Of a stretch of DNA of 64,000 bases, positions 17,148 through 25,870 are shown piece by piece. The position numbers and the translations under genes are program-made. The DNA comes from Caballeronia novacaledonica (GTDB lineage: Bacteria > Pseudomonadota > Gammaproteobacteria > Burkholderiales > Burkholderiaceae). The stretch is taken from contig NZ_OGTP01000008.1 in assembly GCF_900258035.1 (NCBI RefSeq), forward strand, positions 186,001 to 250,000, given 5' to 3'. Position 1 is the stretch's first letter. The number at the start of each line of letters is the position of its first letter. The notes below the pieces were generated by a model. It searched no databases. It saw only the letters and a list, made by a program, of their open reading frames with translations, and had not been told where the DNA came from.

Positions 17148-18353
17148 ATGTCGACTCCAACATCGACCCCGCTCGACGGCGGCAAGCGCGTCGAGCTCAC
17201 GCGCGGACTGATCGCGCTCTTCGCGTTCTGCTGCGGGGCGATCGTCGCGAACCTGTACTACGCGCAGCCGATCACCGAACTCATCGCGCCCGATCTGCAC
17301 ATGGCGGGCGGCACGGCGAGCCTGATCGTGTCGCTCACGCAGATCGGCTACGCGCTCGGCCTGTTCTTCATCGTGCCGCTCGGCGATCTGCTCGAAAACC
17401 GCAAGCTCATGATCGCGACCGCGCTCGTGTCGATCGCGAGCCTCACGGCCGCCACGTTCACGCACACGCCCGGCTGGTTTCTCGTAATTTCGCTGATGAT
17501 CGGCTTTTCGTCGGTGGCGGTGCAGATCCTGATTCCGCTCGCGGCGCATCTCGCGCCGGACGAATCGCGCGGCAAGGTGGTCGGCACCATCATGAGCGGC
17601 CTTTTGCTCGGCATTCTGCTGTCGCGGCCGATATCGAGTCTCGTCGCGGGCCACTTCGGCTGGCGCGCGATGTTCGGCGCGGCCGCCGTGTTGATGATCG
17701 GCATCACGACCGTGCTCGCGCTGACCATTCCGCGCCGGCAGCCGAGCCATCAGGCGACGTACTTCGAACTGATCGGCTCGCTCGGCCACCTCGTGCGAAC
17801 GATGCCGGTGCTGCGGCATCGCTCGTTGTATCAGGCGCTGATGTTCGCGTCGTTCAGCCTGTTTTGGACCGGCATTCCCGTCGAACTGACGCGGCATTAC
17901 GGTCTCTCGCAGACGGCAATCGGCATTTTCGCGCTCATCGGCGCGACGGGTGCGACGTCCGCGCCGATCGCCGGGCGTCTCGCGGACGCGGGGCACACCG
18001 TGCGCGCGACGTTCATCGCGCTGATTCTCGCGGCGCTCGCGTATCTGCCGGTCGTGATCCATCCGGCGTGGGGCGTCGGCGCGCTCGTCGTGACGGGCAT
18101 CGTGCTTGATTTCGCCGTGCAGATGAACATGGTGCTCGGCCAGCGCGAAATCTACGCGCTGCACGCCGCGAGCCGCAACCGGCTGAACGCCGTGTACATG
18201 ACGAGCATCTTCGTGGGCGGCGCGTTCGGCTCGGCGTTCGCGAGCCCGCTGTACGAGCACGGCGGCTGGACGCTCGTCGCGACCGTCGCTACGGCGTTTC
18301 CGCTCGTCGCGCTCGCGCATTTCATTCTCGTCGGCCGCCATCGGCGGGCCTGA
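17148..18353 (+). CDS. MFS transporter, DHA1 type
   Basis: A 401-residue, 12-helix major facilitator. Recognisable elements are NLYYAQPITELIAP in helix 1, GDLLENRKLMI in loop 2-3, and HFGWRAMFGAAA in the helix 5-6 region, the pattern of YgaY/AraJ-like exporters. It stands alone, 127 bp divergent from the receiver gene. The substrate is unknown. ATG 17148 is preceded by a moderate AGGA. Confidence 0.82.
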   Translation: MSTPTSTPLDGGKRVELTRGLIALFAFCCGAIVANLYYAQPITELIAPDLHMAGGTASLIVSLTQIGYALGLFFIVPLGDLLENRKLMIATALVSIASLTAATFTHTPGWFLVISLMIGFSSVAVQILIPLAAHLAPDESRGKVVGTIMSGLLLGILLSRPISSLVAGHFGWRAMFGAAAVLMIGITTVLALTIPRRQPSHQATYFELIGSLGHLVRTMPVLRHRSLYQALMFASFSLFWTGIPVELTRHYGLSQTAIGIFALIGATGATSAPIAGRLADAGHTVRATFIALILAALAYLPVVIHPAWGVGALVVTGIVLDFAVQMNMVLGQREIYALHAASRNRLNAVYMTSIFVGGAFGSAFASPLYEHGGWTLVATVATAFPLVALAHFILVGRHRRA

Positions 18354-18376
18354 AGCCGCTCCGCCGATTCACGCGG

Positions 18377-18985
18377 TCACGGCTTGGGAATGCGAATGCG
18401 GCTGATCATCAGCGACCCGGAAATCGCGTAGATCAGCACGAGCGGATGCAGCGTGAAGCCGCCGATGCGCCACGTCCCGAGCCACATGCTCTCGCCGATC
18501 GCGCCGGACCACGCGCCGACGGTCAGCAGCAGCACGATGACGAAGGACGTCGGAATGGGCGTGCCCTCGAAATGCGTGACCTTGCCCGCGCCGCCCGACA
18601 TCTCTTCGGTCGTCACGTTGTAGCGCGCGAGACGCGACACGCCGCACGCGACGAAGTACGCCAGCACCACGCGGTCATACAGTCCGCGCATGCCGAATCC
18701 ATAGCCGATGATCGCCGGCGCGACGCCGAACGAGATCACGTCGGCGAGCGAATCCAGTTCCTTGCCCAGCAGCGACGCCTTCTGACGCCAGCGCGCGATG
18801 CGCCCGTCGAGCACGTCGAAGACCAGCGCGGCGAACACGAGCGCGCAGGCGAGATAGATATGCAGCACGTCGGAATCGTCGAGATAGGACATCGACGAGA
18901 ACAGCGCGCCCGTGCCGCACACCGCATTACCCAGCGTGAACCAGTCGGCCAGGTGGAAATCGCGGATCATCGAGAATCGTTTCAT
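18377..18985 (-). CDS. pssA: CDP-diacylglycerol-serine O-phosphatidyltransferase
   Basis: Makes phosphatidylserine from CDP-diacylglycerol and L-serine in the inner membrane, the first step to phosphatidylethanolamine. The 202-residue protein carries the complete CDP-alcohol phosphotransferase signature D60-G61-x2-A64-R65-x8-G74-x3-D78-x3-D82, followed by several membrane helices. This is the membrane-embedded subclass II enzyme (Bacillus type), not the E. coli peripheral PLD type. ATG 18985 is chosen because it gives the standard N-terminus (MKRFSMIRDFHLADWFTLGN). It is monocistronic here. Confidence 0.88.
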   Translation of the reverse strand: MKRFSMIRDFHLADWFTLGNAVCGTGALFSSMSYLDDSDVLHIYLACALVFAALVFDVLDGRIARWRQKASLLGKELDSLADVISFGVAPAIIGYGFGMRGLYDRVVLAYFVACGVSRLARYNVTTEEMSGGAGKVTHFEGTPIPTSFVIVLLLTVGAWSGAIGESMWLGTWRIGGFTLHPLVLIYAISGSLMISRIRIPKP

Positions 18986-19089
18986 TCGTTTCTGTTTTCG
19001 TGATGTTCGGGCGGCGCCGACGACCAGCGCCGCAAGGCTTTCAAGTCTATCATCGCGCCCTCTTTCCTTAGCACTCCGCATGCCCGGCT

Positions 19090-19124
19090 AACCTGAACGC
19101 GCACGTACAGGTTTGTGTTATGAT
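19090..19124 (+). promoter_or_regulatory. MerR-type operator and promoter
   Basis: The perfect inverted repeat AACCTG (19090-19095) and CAGGTT (19108-19113) is followed six bases later by TATGAT (19119-19124), a near-consensus -10 box. A dyad placed just upstream of the -10, in the spacer, is the standard MerR-family arrangement. The site lies 34 bp before the merR-family ATG and probably autoregulates the merR-MFS operon. Confidence 0.65.
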
Positions 19125-19157
19125 GCGCGGCATCGATCCTGTATTTTCGATGCCGTC

Positions 19158-19661
19158 ATGCCCGCGACCAAGCCCGAATTCCTCACCATCCGCGACGCCG
19201 CCGAGCGCCTGCAAGTCACGCCGCGCACGCTCAAGTATTACGAGGAGCGCGGGCTCGTCACGCCGTCGCGCAGCGAAGGCCGCTACCGGCTTTACAGCGA
19301 ACAGGATCTGGACATGTTCGCGCGCATCCTGCGGCTGCGTTCGCTCGGGTTTTCGCTGCAGGGCATCGTCGAGATGCTGAAACGGCCGATGGAAACGCAA
19401 GGCGAAGGACGCGGCTATTCGGCTTCGTCGTTGCGGGAGATCGAACAGGCGCTGTCGCAGCAGATCGAATCGGTCGATGCGCGCATCGCCGCCGTGCGGC
19501 GCGAACTGAAGGAAGCGCAGGCGGTGCGCGGCGAACTCGCGAGCGACCTGGATTATTTGCGGCGCAGAATCGCGGGCGAAAGCAAGGAAGTGCTGCTGCG
19601 CGAGCGCCTCATCGCGCGCAAGCAGCGCAAGACGTCCGGCACCGAGGACGCCGACGAATGA
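19158..19661 (+). CDS. MerR-family transcriptional regulator
   Basis: 167 residues. The winged helix-turn-helix at the N-terminus (FLTIRDAAERLQVTPRTLKYYEERGL, then GRYRLYSEQDL) is standard MerR. A long dimerisation coiled coil (about residues 90-150) follows. There is no conserved metal-binding cysteine pair, so a drug-type ligand is more likely than a metal. The stop overlaps the ATG of the following MFS gene (ATGA), so it is the local regulator of that efflux pump. Confidence 0.88.
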   Translation: MPATKPEFLTIRDAAERLQVTPRTLKYYEERGLVTPSRSEGRYRLYSEQDLDMFARILRLRSLGFSLQGIVEMLKRPMETQGEGRGYSASSLREIEQALSQQIESVDARIAAVRRELKEAQAVRGELASDLDYLRRRIAGESKEVLLRERLIARKQRKTSGTEDADE

Positions 19662-21214
19662 CCGAAGCGTCTTATCGGCCTTCGAAGCCGGTCGCGGAGC
19701 GCGTGCTCGGCGATCTGTTCCCGTGGGCCATCGCGCTCGCCACCGGTCTCGACTACTTCGACAACTCCGTCTTCTCGTTCTTCACGAGCTATATCGCGGG
19801 CGGCGTCAATGCATCGTCCGATGAACTCGTGTGGGCATCCAGCGCGTACGCGGTCGCGTCCGTGCTCGGCATTTTGCAGCAGCAATGGTGGATCGAACGG
19901 CTCGGCAACCGGCGTTATATCGCGGGATGCCTGTTTCTGTTCGCGGCGGGCGCGGTGGCGGCGACCTTATCCGAATCGGCCATCGAACTGGCGCTCGCAC
20001 GCGGCTTTCAGGGCTACTTCATCGGCCCGATGATGAGCGCCGCGCGCATCCTCATTCAGACGCGCTTTTCGCCGCAGAAGCGCCCCGCCGCGACGCGCCG
20101 CTTTCTCAACATGATCCTGCTCGGCACCGCGCTCGCTCCGCTTTGCGGCGGCTATCTGGTCGCGTCGCTCGGCTGGCGCGCGCTCTTCTCGTGCACCGCG
20201 TTCGCGGGCGTCGCGCTCGGCGTGCTGGCGTTCGTCGGGGTGCCGTCGACGGGCCGCGTGCAGCCCGAGGAACGCGGCGAAGCGCACTTCTGGCCGTACA
20301 TCATCTTCGCGTTCGCGCAGGGCGCGCTTCAGATCGTCATGCAGCAAGTGCGTTTCGAGTTGTTCAGCACGTCGCCGGAACTGATCGTGCTGACGGTCGC
20401 CGGGCTGCTGTCGCTCGGCTGGTTCGTGTGGCATCAGTGGCATCATCCGAAGCCGCTGTTGCGCCTGCATGCGCTGCGCGAAAAGACGTTCCAGGTGGGC
20501 ATCGTGCTGTACATCGCGTTCTACTACATCAACAACGCGATGAGCTTTCTCGTTTCGCGCCTGCTCGAAGGCGGGCTCGACTATCCGGTCGAGAACGCCG
20601 GGCGGCTCGTCGGCTTCACGTCGATGGTTTCGCTCGCGATGGCCGTCGTCTATTTCCGCTTCTCGTCGCGCATCAAGCACAAGAAATGGCTGATCGTGAG
20701 CGGCTTTCTGGTGGCCGCGTTCATCGGCACATGGATGATCAACATGCCGCCCGATGTCAGCATGCCGTGGCTCATCTTGCCGATGATCCTGCGCGGGCTG
20801 TTGCTGCTGTTCATTGCGCTGCCGGTCGCGAACCTGACCTTCCGCGTGTTCGCGATCGACGAATACAGCCACGGTTATCGCTTCAAGAATATCGTCAAAC
20901 AACTGACGTATTCGTTCTCGACGGCGACCATCATCATTCTCGAACAACATCGCGTCGCGCTGCATCAGACGCGGCTCGTCGAAACGGTCAACGCGTATGA
21001 CCCGACGTTTCAGAGCGTGTATCAGAGCCTCGTCGGCGCGTTCGAGCGCATGGGGCACGGCACGTCGGAAGCGAAGAGCCTCGCGTTCGCCGAGATCGGC
21101 CGCATCGTCACGCAGCAGGCGAACTTTCTCGGGTCGCTGGACGGCTTCTATTTCATCATCGGGATCGCGCTGTGCGCGAGCGTGATCGCGGCATGGCAGA
21201 AGCGTATCGACTGA
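19658..21214 (+). CDS. MFS drug-efflux-type transporter, 14 helices
   Basis: 518 residues, hydrophobic throughout, consistent with the 14-helix DHA2 group. N-terminal features include LDYFDNSVFSFFTSYIAGG and a GYLVASLGWRALF segment. The C-terminal half is somewhat divergent, with a soluble stretch at about 440-490 (HQTRLVETVNAYDPTFQ) as in EmrB-like pumps of proteobacteria. It is translationally coupled to the MerR regulator. The likely function is proton-driven export of a toxic compound; the substrate is unknown. Confidence 0.85.
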   Translation: MTEASYRPSKPVAERVLGDLFPWAIALATGLDYFDNSVFSFFTSYIAGGVNASSDELVWASSAYAVASVLGILQQQWWIERLGNRRYIAGCLFLFAAGAVAATLSESAIELALARGFQGYFIGPMMSAARILIQTRFSPQKRPAATRRFLNMILLGTALAPLCGGYLVASLGWRALFSCTAFAGVALGVLAFVGVPSTGRVQPEERGEAHFWPYIIFAFAQGALQIVMQQVRFELFSTSPELIVLTVAGLLSLGWFVWHQWHHPKPLLRLHALREKTFQVGIVLYIAFYYINNAMSFLVSRLLEGGLDYPVENAGRLVGFTSMVSLAMAVVYFRFSSRIKHKKWLIVSGFLVAAFIGTWMINMPPDVSMPWLILPMILRGLLLLFIALPVANLTFRVFAIDEYSHGYRFKNIVKQLTYSFSTATIIILEQHRVALHQTRLVETVNAYDPTFQSVYQSLVGAFERMGHGTSEAKSLAFAEIGRIVTQQANFLGSLDGFYFIIGIALCASVIAAWQKRID

Positions 21215-21333
21215 TTCGTGTCAAAGCAAAGCCAGTGGACGCACTCGGCGGCATGCGGATGTCGATGCGGTGCGCGAAAGCAGTCATCCGGTCGAAGTAT
21301 CATGAGCGCTGATCACATCACAGGGACACGACC

Positions 21334-21759
21334 ATGAGCTATGACCCGCAGAACATTTTCGCGAAGATTTTGCGAGGCGACGCGCCGTGCATCAAGGTAT
21401 GCGAGAGCGAGCACACGCTTGCGTTCATGGACGTCATGCCGCAATCCGAGGGACATGTGCTCGTGGTTCCGAAGGAAGCAGCCGCCAATATCCACGACGT
21501 CTCCGATGAAGCACTGGCCGCCTGCATGCGTACCGTCAAGCGCGTGGCGGCCGCGGTGCGCGAAGCATTGAAGCCGGAGGGAATGCTGATCGCGCAGTTC
21601 AACGGCGCGGCGGCGGGGCAGACGGTCGAGCACATTCACGTTCATATCATCCCGCGCTGGAGCGACGTGCCGCTCAAGGCGCACGGACGCGAGCGCGCCG
21701 ACGATGCCCGACTCGAAGCGCTGGCTCAGCGCATACGCGCGGCGTTGCAGGCCGAGTGA
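21334..21759 (+). CDS. HIT-family nucleotide hydrolase
   Basis: A 141-residue histidine triad protein. The catalytic motif VEHIHVHIIPRW has His100, His102 and His104. The N-terminal NIFAKILRGDAPCIKVCES and FMDVMPQSEGHVLVVPK are typical of Hint-branch enzymes, which hydrolyse AMP-linked small molecules. ATG 21334 has an AGGGA site at suitable spacing. It is a monocistronic housekeeping gene. Confidence 0.9.
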   Translation: MSYDPQNIFAKILRGDAPCIKVCESEHTLAFMDVMPQSEGHVLVVPKEAAANIHDVSDEALAACMRTVKRVAAAVREALKPEGMLIAQFNGAAAGQTVEHIHVHIIPRWSDVPLKAHGRERADDARLEALAQRIRAALQAE

Positions 21760-21786
21760 CCGAGCGGATCGGCGTTTGCGCCCGCC

Positions 21787-22638
21787 TCAAAGCCTGAAGT
21801 TCCCCTTGATGGTGGCGATGAGCACGTCGATCGCTTCGCTTCCGCGACCGGTGCCGTCCCGCATGAGGACCACTTCGTGATCGCCGATGCGCGGGAGCGC
21901 GTCCAGCACGCGCATGTCTTCGCTGACGCGTGCGCGATCCAGAAGCGTAACCGCAAGCCCCGACTCGACACACGTCTTGATGACCTGGCTCGAAGCGCTA
22001 TCGAGAACCACACGCCATTTGCGTCCGGCACGCTCGAGCGCGTTCGTCATCGCCACGCGATAGGGGCAAGGCTCCCCGTACAGCGCCAACGGCAGCGGAC
22101 GGTCCTCGGCCAGTACGAACGCCGAACTTCCGACCCAGACCGGTGTGGTCATCGTCAGGACATCCGCCGGTCTGCTCGCTTTGGCGGGCTGAACCAGTAA
22201 CGCCAGATCGAGCTTGCCTCGCGTCACCCAATCCCGCAGCTTGAGGCTCGGCGCGGTCTTCACTTCCAGCACCACATTGGGCCAGTTGGCCGAAAAGCCC
22301 GGAAGAATATCCCGGACGACATGCGTCGCATACTCGTCCGGCACGCCCAGCACGACTCGTCCCGCCAGCGTGTTTCCCTGAATGTCCTGCAGCACGCGGT
22401 CATGCGCGCTCAACAACTCGCTCGTACCTGCGAGCAGACGTTTTCCGAGCGCGGTGAGCGTGACGGACTGATTGTCCCGGTCGAGCAGCCTGCCGCCGGC
22501 GATGGCTTCGAGTCGCTGGATATGTATGCTCACCGCCGCCGGGCTTCTGTGAACATGTTCGGCCGCCGAGCGGAATTTGCCGAGCCGCGCCACCGCGTGG
22601 AAGGTGCGCAGGAGTTCGATATCGAGGACCGGTTCCAT
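21787..22638 (-). CDS. LysR-family transcriptional regulator
   Basis: 283 residues: N-terminal winged helix-turn-helix (LDIELLRTFHAVARLGKFRSAAEHVHRSPAAVSIHIQRLE, first 45 residues) and a C-terminal type 2 periplasmic-binding-fold effector domain. It is divergent from the EamA transporter at 22716, with a 77-bp shared promoter region that holds a dyad. It is most likely the activator or repressor of that transporter. Confidence 0.9.
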   Translation of the reverse strand: MEPVLDIELLRTFHAVARLGKFRSAAEHVHRSPAAVSIHIQRLEAIAGGRLLDRDNQSVTLTALGKRLLAGTSELLSAHDRVLQDIQGNTLAGRVVLGVPDEYATHVVRDILPGFSANWPNVVLEVKTAPSLKLRDWVTRGKLDLALLVQPAKASRPADVLTMTTPVWVGSSAFVLAEDRPLPLALYGEPCPYRVAMTNALERAGRKWRVVLDSASSQVIKTCVESGLAVTLLDRARVSEDMRVLDALPRIGDHEVVLMRDGTGRGSEAIDVLIATIKGNFRL

Positions 22639-22677
22639 GGTGGTTCAGCCAGATTGAACGACCTCATCAGTATATTT

Positions 22678-22691
22678 TGATTTTCGAATCA
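22678..22691. promoter_or_regulatory. Dyad in the LysR/EamA divergent promoter
   Basis: TGATT (22678-22682) and AATCA (22687-22691) are exact inverted repeats separated by TTCG, in an AT-rich patch between the two start codons. The size and position fit a LysR recognition site. Confidence 0.5.
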
Positions 22692-22715
22692 TCGCGCGAA
22701 GGCTAGGCTGGACGC

Positions 22716-23666
22716 ATGACTAAAGCTTCGCGACCTTGCCTCGCCTCGTCCCCGGCTGTCGTCGACGCGACGCGTCTGCCCTTGCCTGCACTGGAAGCAT
22801 TGATGGTCGTCGCGTGGAGTTCGGGATTCGTCGGCATGCGATTTTCCACGGACTACGCACCGGTCTTTCTCGTGGTGCTGTGGCGCTGCGCGGCGCTTTC
22901 CGTCTGCCTGCTCCCTCTCGTGGCGCGCGAGATAGTTCACACACCACGGACCGTATTGCTGCGACAGGCTGCAATCGGCTTGTTCGCCCTGGCTGGCTAT
23001 ATTGCGGGCGTTGCCAAGGGAATCGAACTCGGTGTATCGGCCGGGCTTTGCGCGTTGATTGCGAATCTTCTGCCGATTGGCACGGTCGCGATTTCATCCA
23101 TTTTTCTCAGGGAGCGGATTCCGCGCCGGACGTGGGCCGGCATGGCGCTCGGACTCGCCGGCGTGCTCATGGTCAGTCGCGACGCGCTGACGCTCGGCTC
23201 CGCTCCTGTCTGGGCGTACGCGTTGCCGGTGGCGGGCATGATGTCGCTGGCGGTGGCCACGGTCTGGCAACAGCGGGCGGCCTCGCGTATCGGCTCGCTG
23301 AGCCTCTTGTCCACGCTTTGGGTCCACTGCGTCGTGTCGTGTGCCGTGTTCGCCGGTCTGCAAATGTCGCAAGGAAGCGTCATGCCGATCGCGACCGCAG
23401 GATTCGCAGCCAGCGTCGGCTGGACGGCGGTCATTTCGACGATCGGCGGTTACGGCCTGTACTGGGTATGCCTGCGGCGTTCCTCGCCCGCACGGGTGTC
23501 GAGCGTCCTGTTCCTGAGTCCGTCCGTCACGTTCGTGTGGGCATGGGCGCTGTTCGGAGAGCCGCTTTCCTGGCCGATGCTCGCCGGAACGATCGTCTCC
23601 GGCCTGGGAATCGTCGTGATGACGACGTCAATCCGCCGACGGCTCGCACTCGCTGACAAAGGCTGA
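22716..23666 (+). CDS. EamA/DMT-family transporter
   Basis: A 316-residue, 10-helix drug/metabolite transporter made of two EamA repeats (about residues 25-155 and 170-305). The first repeat contains GFVGMRFSTDYAPVFLVVLWR, typical of RhtA/YdcZ-like exporters. It is divergently controlled with the LysR regulator. Its 3' end overlaps the convergent MFS gene by 39 bp. Amino acid or metabolite export is likely; the substrate is unknown. Confidence 0.85.
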   Translation: MTKASRPCLASSPAVVDATRLPLPALEALMVVAWSSGFVGMRFSTDYAPVFLVVLWRCAALSVCLLPLVAREIVHTPRTVLLRQAAIGLFALAGYIAGVAKGIELGVSAGLCALIANLLPIGTVAISSIFLRERIPRRTWAGMALGLAGVLMVSRDALTLGSAPVWAYALPVAGMMSLAVATVWQQRAASRIGSLSLLSTLWVHCVVSCAVFAGLQMSQGSVMPIATAGFAASVGWTAVISTIGGYGLYWVCLRRSSPARVSSVLFLSPSVTFVWAWALFGEPLSWPMLAGTIVSGLGIVVMTTSIRRRLALADKG

Positions 23667-24866
23667 TTTCGCGGCCGGACGCTCGAGTGTGACAAGGCGT
23701 TGCAGCGTGATCAGTCCGAGCACCGCGAGCCCGCATCCCAAAGTGAAATCGGCACGCACGCCGGCATGATCGACGATCGAACCGCCGATCGCCGAACCCA
23801 CGGCGATCGCGACCTGAATGATGCTGACGAACATCGCCGATCCCGCTTCGGGCAAGTCCGCCGTGCCACGCTGAATCCATACGCTGAAGCACAATGGCAG
23901 CGCGCCGAACGCGACGCCCCAGAGCAGCATCCCCGCTGCTTCGCCGATGATCGAATGGTCGAGCAGCAGCATCGACGAAATGGCGACGAGCAGAAGCAAG
24001 ATCATCGCGGCGACGGACTTTTTCAGATGATTCGCCACCGCCATCGACATCAGCGCATTCGAAAAGAACCCGACCAGACCGAAGCCGAATAGCAGCAGCG
24101 TGATCGCGCGGATCGAAAAGTCCTGCTCCAGAAGCGGCGCGATGTACGTGTAGGTCGAGAAATGCGCGCCGAAAACGAGCGCCACCATCAACAAACTCCA
24201 CCGCGTTTGCGGACGGCGAAGCAATGTCTTGAAATCGCCGACCCGCAGCGCCGACGCCGACGGCAGCGAAGGCACGAGAAACGCCTGAGCGACGAGAGCG
24301 AGCGCCACCAGTCCGGCAGTGGCCGCAAACGACGCTCGCCAGGACGCGAACGACGCGATGAACGTTCCGAGCGGCACGCCGATGACCGTCGCGAAGGTGA
24401 CGCCCGTCAGAATGGTCGCCGTGGCCTTCGCGGCGTCCCTCGGTTCGACGAGCCGGGGTGCAGCGGCCGTCGCCAACGTCCAGAATCCGCCCAACGCGGC
24501 GCCCAACAACGCGCGCCCGGCGAGCAGAACCGGAAAACTCGTCGCGATTGCGCACAAGACGTTGGAAACCAGAAGCACCGCCGTCAGCAACAGAAAGACG
24601 AAGCGGCGGTCCATACGTCCGGCACCGGCGATCAGCGCGGGCGCGAATATCGCGGCCATGACGCCGGGCGTCGTCACCATCAAGCCGGCAATGCCGGGTT
24701 TGACGCCGAGATCGTGAGCAATCTGGCTCAGAAGCCCGACCGGCAGGAACTCGGCCGTGACGAAGGCGAACGCGCTCACGGCGACGGCGACTACGGCAAG
24801 CCATTGGCGCATCGATGTGGTGCTTCCATGCAATGACGCTGGAGTTGCGGGTGTATCGATTTGCAT
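23628..24866 (-). CDS. MFS transporter, DHA1 type (NepI/SotB-like)
   Basis: 412 residues, 12 helices. The N-terminal SAFAFVTAEFLPVGLLSQIA with PGIAGLMVTTPGVMAAIFAP is the AraJ/NepI/PbuE exporter pattern, and GRALLGAALGGFW follows. ATG 24866 gives a 19-residue soluble tail; the in-frame ATG 24812 would begin immediately before helix 1. Its 3' end overlaps the EamA gene tail-to-tail by 39 bp. No linked regulator lies on its own side. Confidence 0.85.
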   Translation of the reverse strand: MQIDTPATPASLHGSTTSMRQWLAVVAVAVSAFAFVTAEFLPVGLLSQIAHDLGVKPGIAGLMVTTPGVMAAIFAPALIAGAGRMDRRFVFLLLTAVLLVSNVLCAIATSFPVLLAGRALLGAALGGFWTLATAAAPRLVEPRDAAKATATILTGVTFATVIGVPLGTFIASFASWRASFAATAGLVALALVAQAFLVPSLPSASALRVGDFKTLLRRPQTRWSLLMVALVFGAHFSTYTYIAPLLEQDFSIRAITLLLFGFGLVGFFSNALMSMAVANHLKKSVAAMILLLLVAISSMLLLDHSIIGEAAGMLLWGVAFGALPLCFSVWIQRGTADLPEAGSAMFVSIIQVAIAVGSAIGGSIVDHAGVRADFTLGCGLAVLGLITLQRLVTLERPAAKSAFVSECEPSAD

Positions 24867-25034
24867 GACGAGGAACCATGGATAAGGCCAATAACTTTAA
24901 GCGGCCTCCTGCGCGGGAAAAAGTATCGCGGCTTGAACAGACAAGCCGACGCCGGCGAACAATCCGTCGCGGTCGGCGCTGCCAAGGAGTAATCTTTCGA
25001 TGCTGAACCCACATCCATCAACGGAGACAGCAGA

Positions 25035-25376
25035 ATGGGCATCGCTTCAGAACCCGCTTCCGGCGCCGCCGGAGATACGCCCGAGTCGCTACGAAAGCTC
25101 GCCGCTTGTCTGGAAGTCGCACTGGAAAAGGGCAAGTGCGTGGTCATGATGCGCCGCGGACCGGATCTGTTCGCGGTATGCATCGGTGACCCGGCGGACG
25201 AGGACGCCAAATTGACCGCGCACGGCACGATCCCGGCGGCGATGGCGGAAGAACTGCTCGATTCGGCGACCCACGTGGGATTGAACCGGATATCGGTTGG
25301 CGATCAGACCTACCGGTTTTTTCGCAGCTTCACATACGTTGCCGAAGCCGGCGCGGTGGTGTTTGCGCCGACTTAG
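25035..25376 (+). CDS. Hypothetical protein, 113 aa
   Basis: ATG 25035 is preceded by GGAGACAG. The product is soluble, with alternating short strands and helices (KCVVMMRRGPDLFAVCIGD; HVGLNRISVGDQTYRFFRSF), ending AGAVVFAPT. It looks like a small alpha/beta domain with no catalytic signature I recognise. It is isolated between the MFS gene and a degenerate kinase fragment. Confidence 0.6.
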   Translation: MGIASEPASGAAGDTPESLRKLAACLEVALEKGKCVVMMRRGPDLFAVCIGDPADEDAKLTAHGTIPAAMAEELLDSATHVGLNRISVGDQTYRFFRSFTYVAEAGAVVFAPT

Positions 25377-25438
25377 GTCGGCAATCGGCATTTTATTGAG
25401 TACGCTGATCGCGTCGAAGCCTTGGACCGGACGCCGCG

Positions 25439-25573
25439 GTGATCGTCGACTGGACGCCGAAGACAAGCGGAACGGGTTTGGGACTTTATATCGGCAAACG
25501 GATCGTCGAGGCGCGCGGCGGTACGCGCTTTACCGAGCGGCGCGCAGTTGAATCGACTTGGCATTCTCGCTGA
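25439..25573 (+). pseudogene. Histidine-kinase C-terminal remnant
   Basis: Frame 2 from about 25439 to TGA 25573 reads DWTPKTSG, then GTGLGLYIGKRIVEARGG. This matches the G2 box and following helix of a HATPase_c domain, the last part of a sensor kinase. After ARGG the sequence no longer resembles a kinase and soon stops. Nothing upstream in this frame matches the H, N or G1 boxes. It appears to be what remains after deletion of a two-component kinase gene. Confidence 0.6.
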
Positions 25574-25745
25574 CGTCGAGATTCCACTCGCCGTGCTCGT
25601 ACCAGTCTTCGCCGAGCAGTTCCGCCGGATGCTGCGTCCGGCTCGAACCGTTGCCGCAACGCAAGGCGTCCGTCGCGCAATAGTGATCGCAGCCCCAGCA
25701 ATTGCGCTCGGGATGTTTCGGATTCAGCGGGAAGCGCTTCGACAT
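25530..25745 (-). CDS. DUF3079 family protein, 71 aa
   Basis: A small cysteine-containing protein starting MSKRFPLNPKHPERNCWGCD at ATG 25745. The pattern WGCDHYC followed by CGNGSSRTQHPAELLGEDW is the conserved core of the DUF3079 family, from memory of that family in Burkholderiales. Three closely spaced cysteines plus a fourth suggest metal binding. Its 3' end overlaps the kinase remnant. Function is unknown. Confidence 0.75.
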   Translation of the reverse strand: MSKRFPLNPKHPERNCWGCDHYCATDALRCGNGSSRTQHPAELLGEDWYEHGEWNLDVSENAKSIQLRAAR

Positions 25746-25870
25746 GGTGATGACTTTCCTTCGATAACGGCCCGCAAGCCAGTGACATCAAGCGTGAAGC
25801 CGAACGCGCTCGCCGCCGATAGGAATGCGACGATCGTCCACGGCTTCCGGCGAAACACTCCGTTTCGTTC

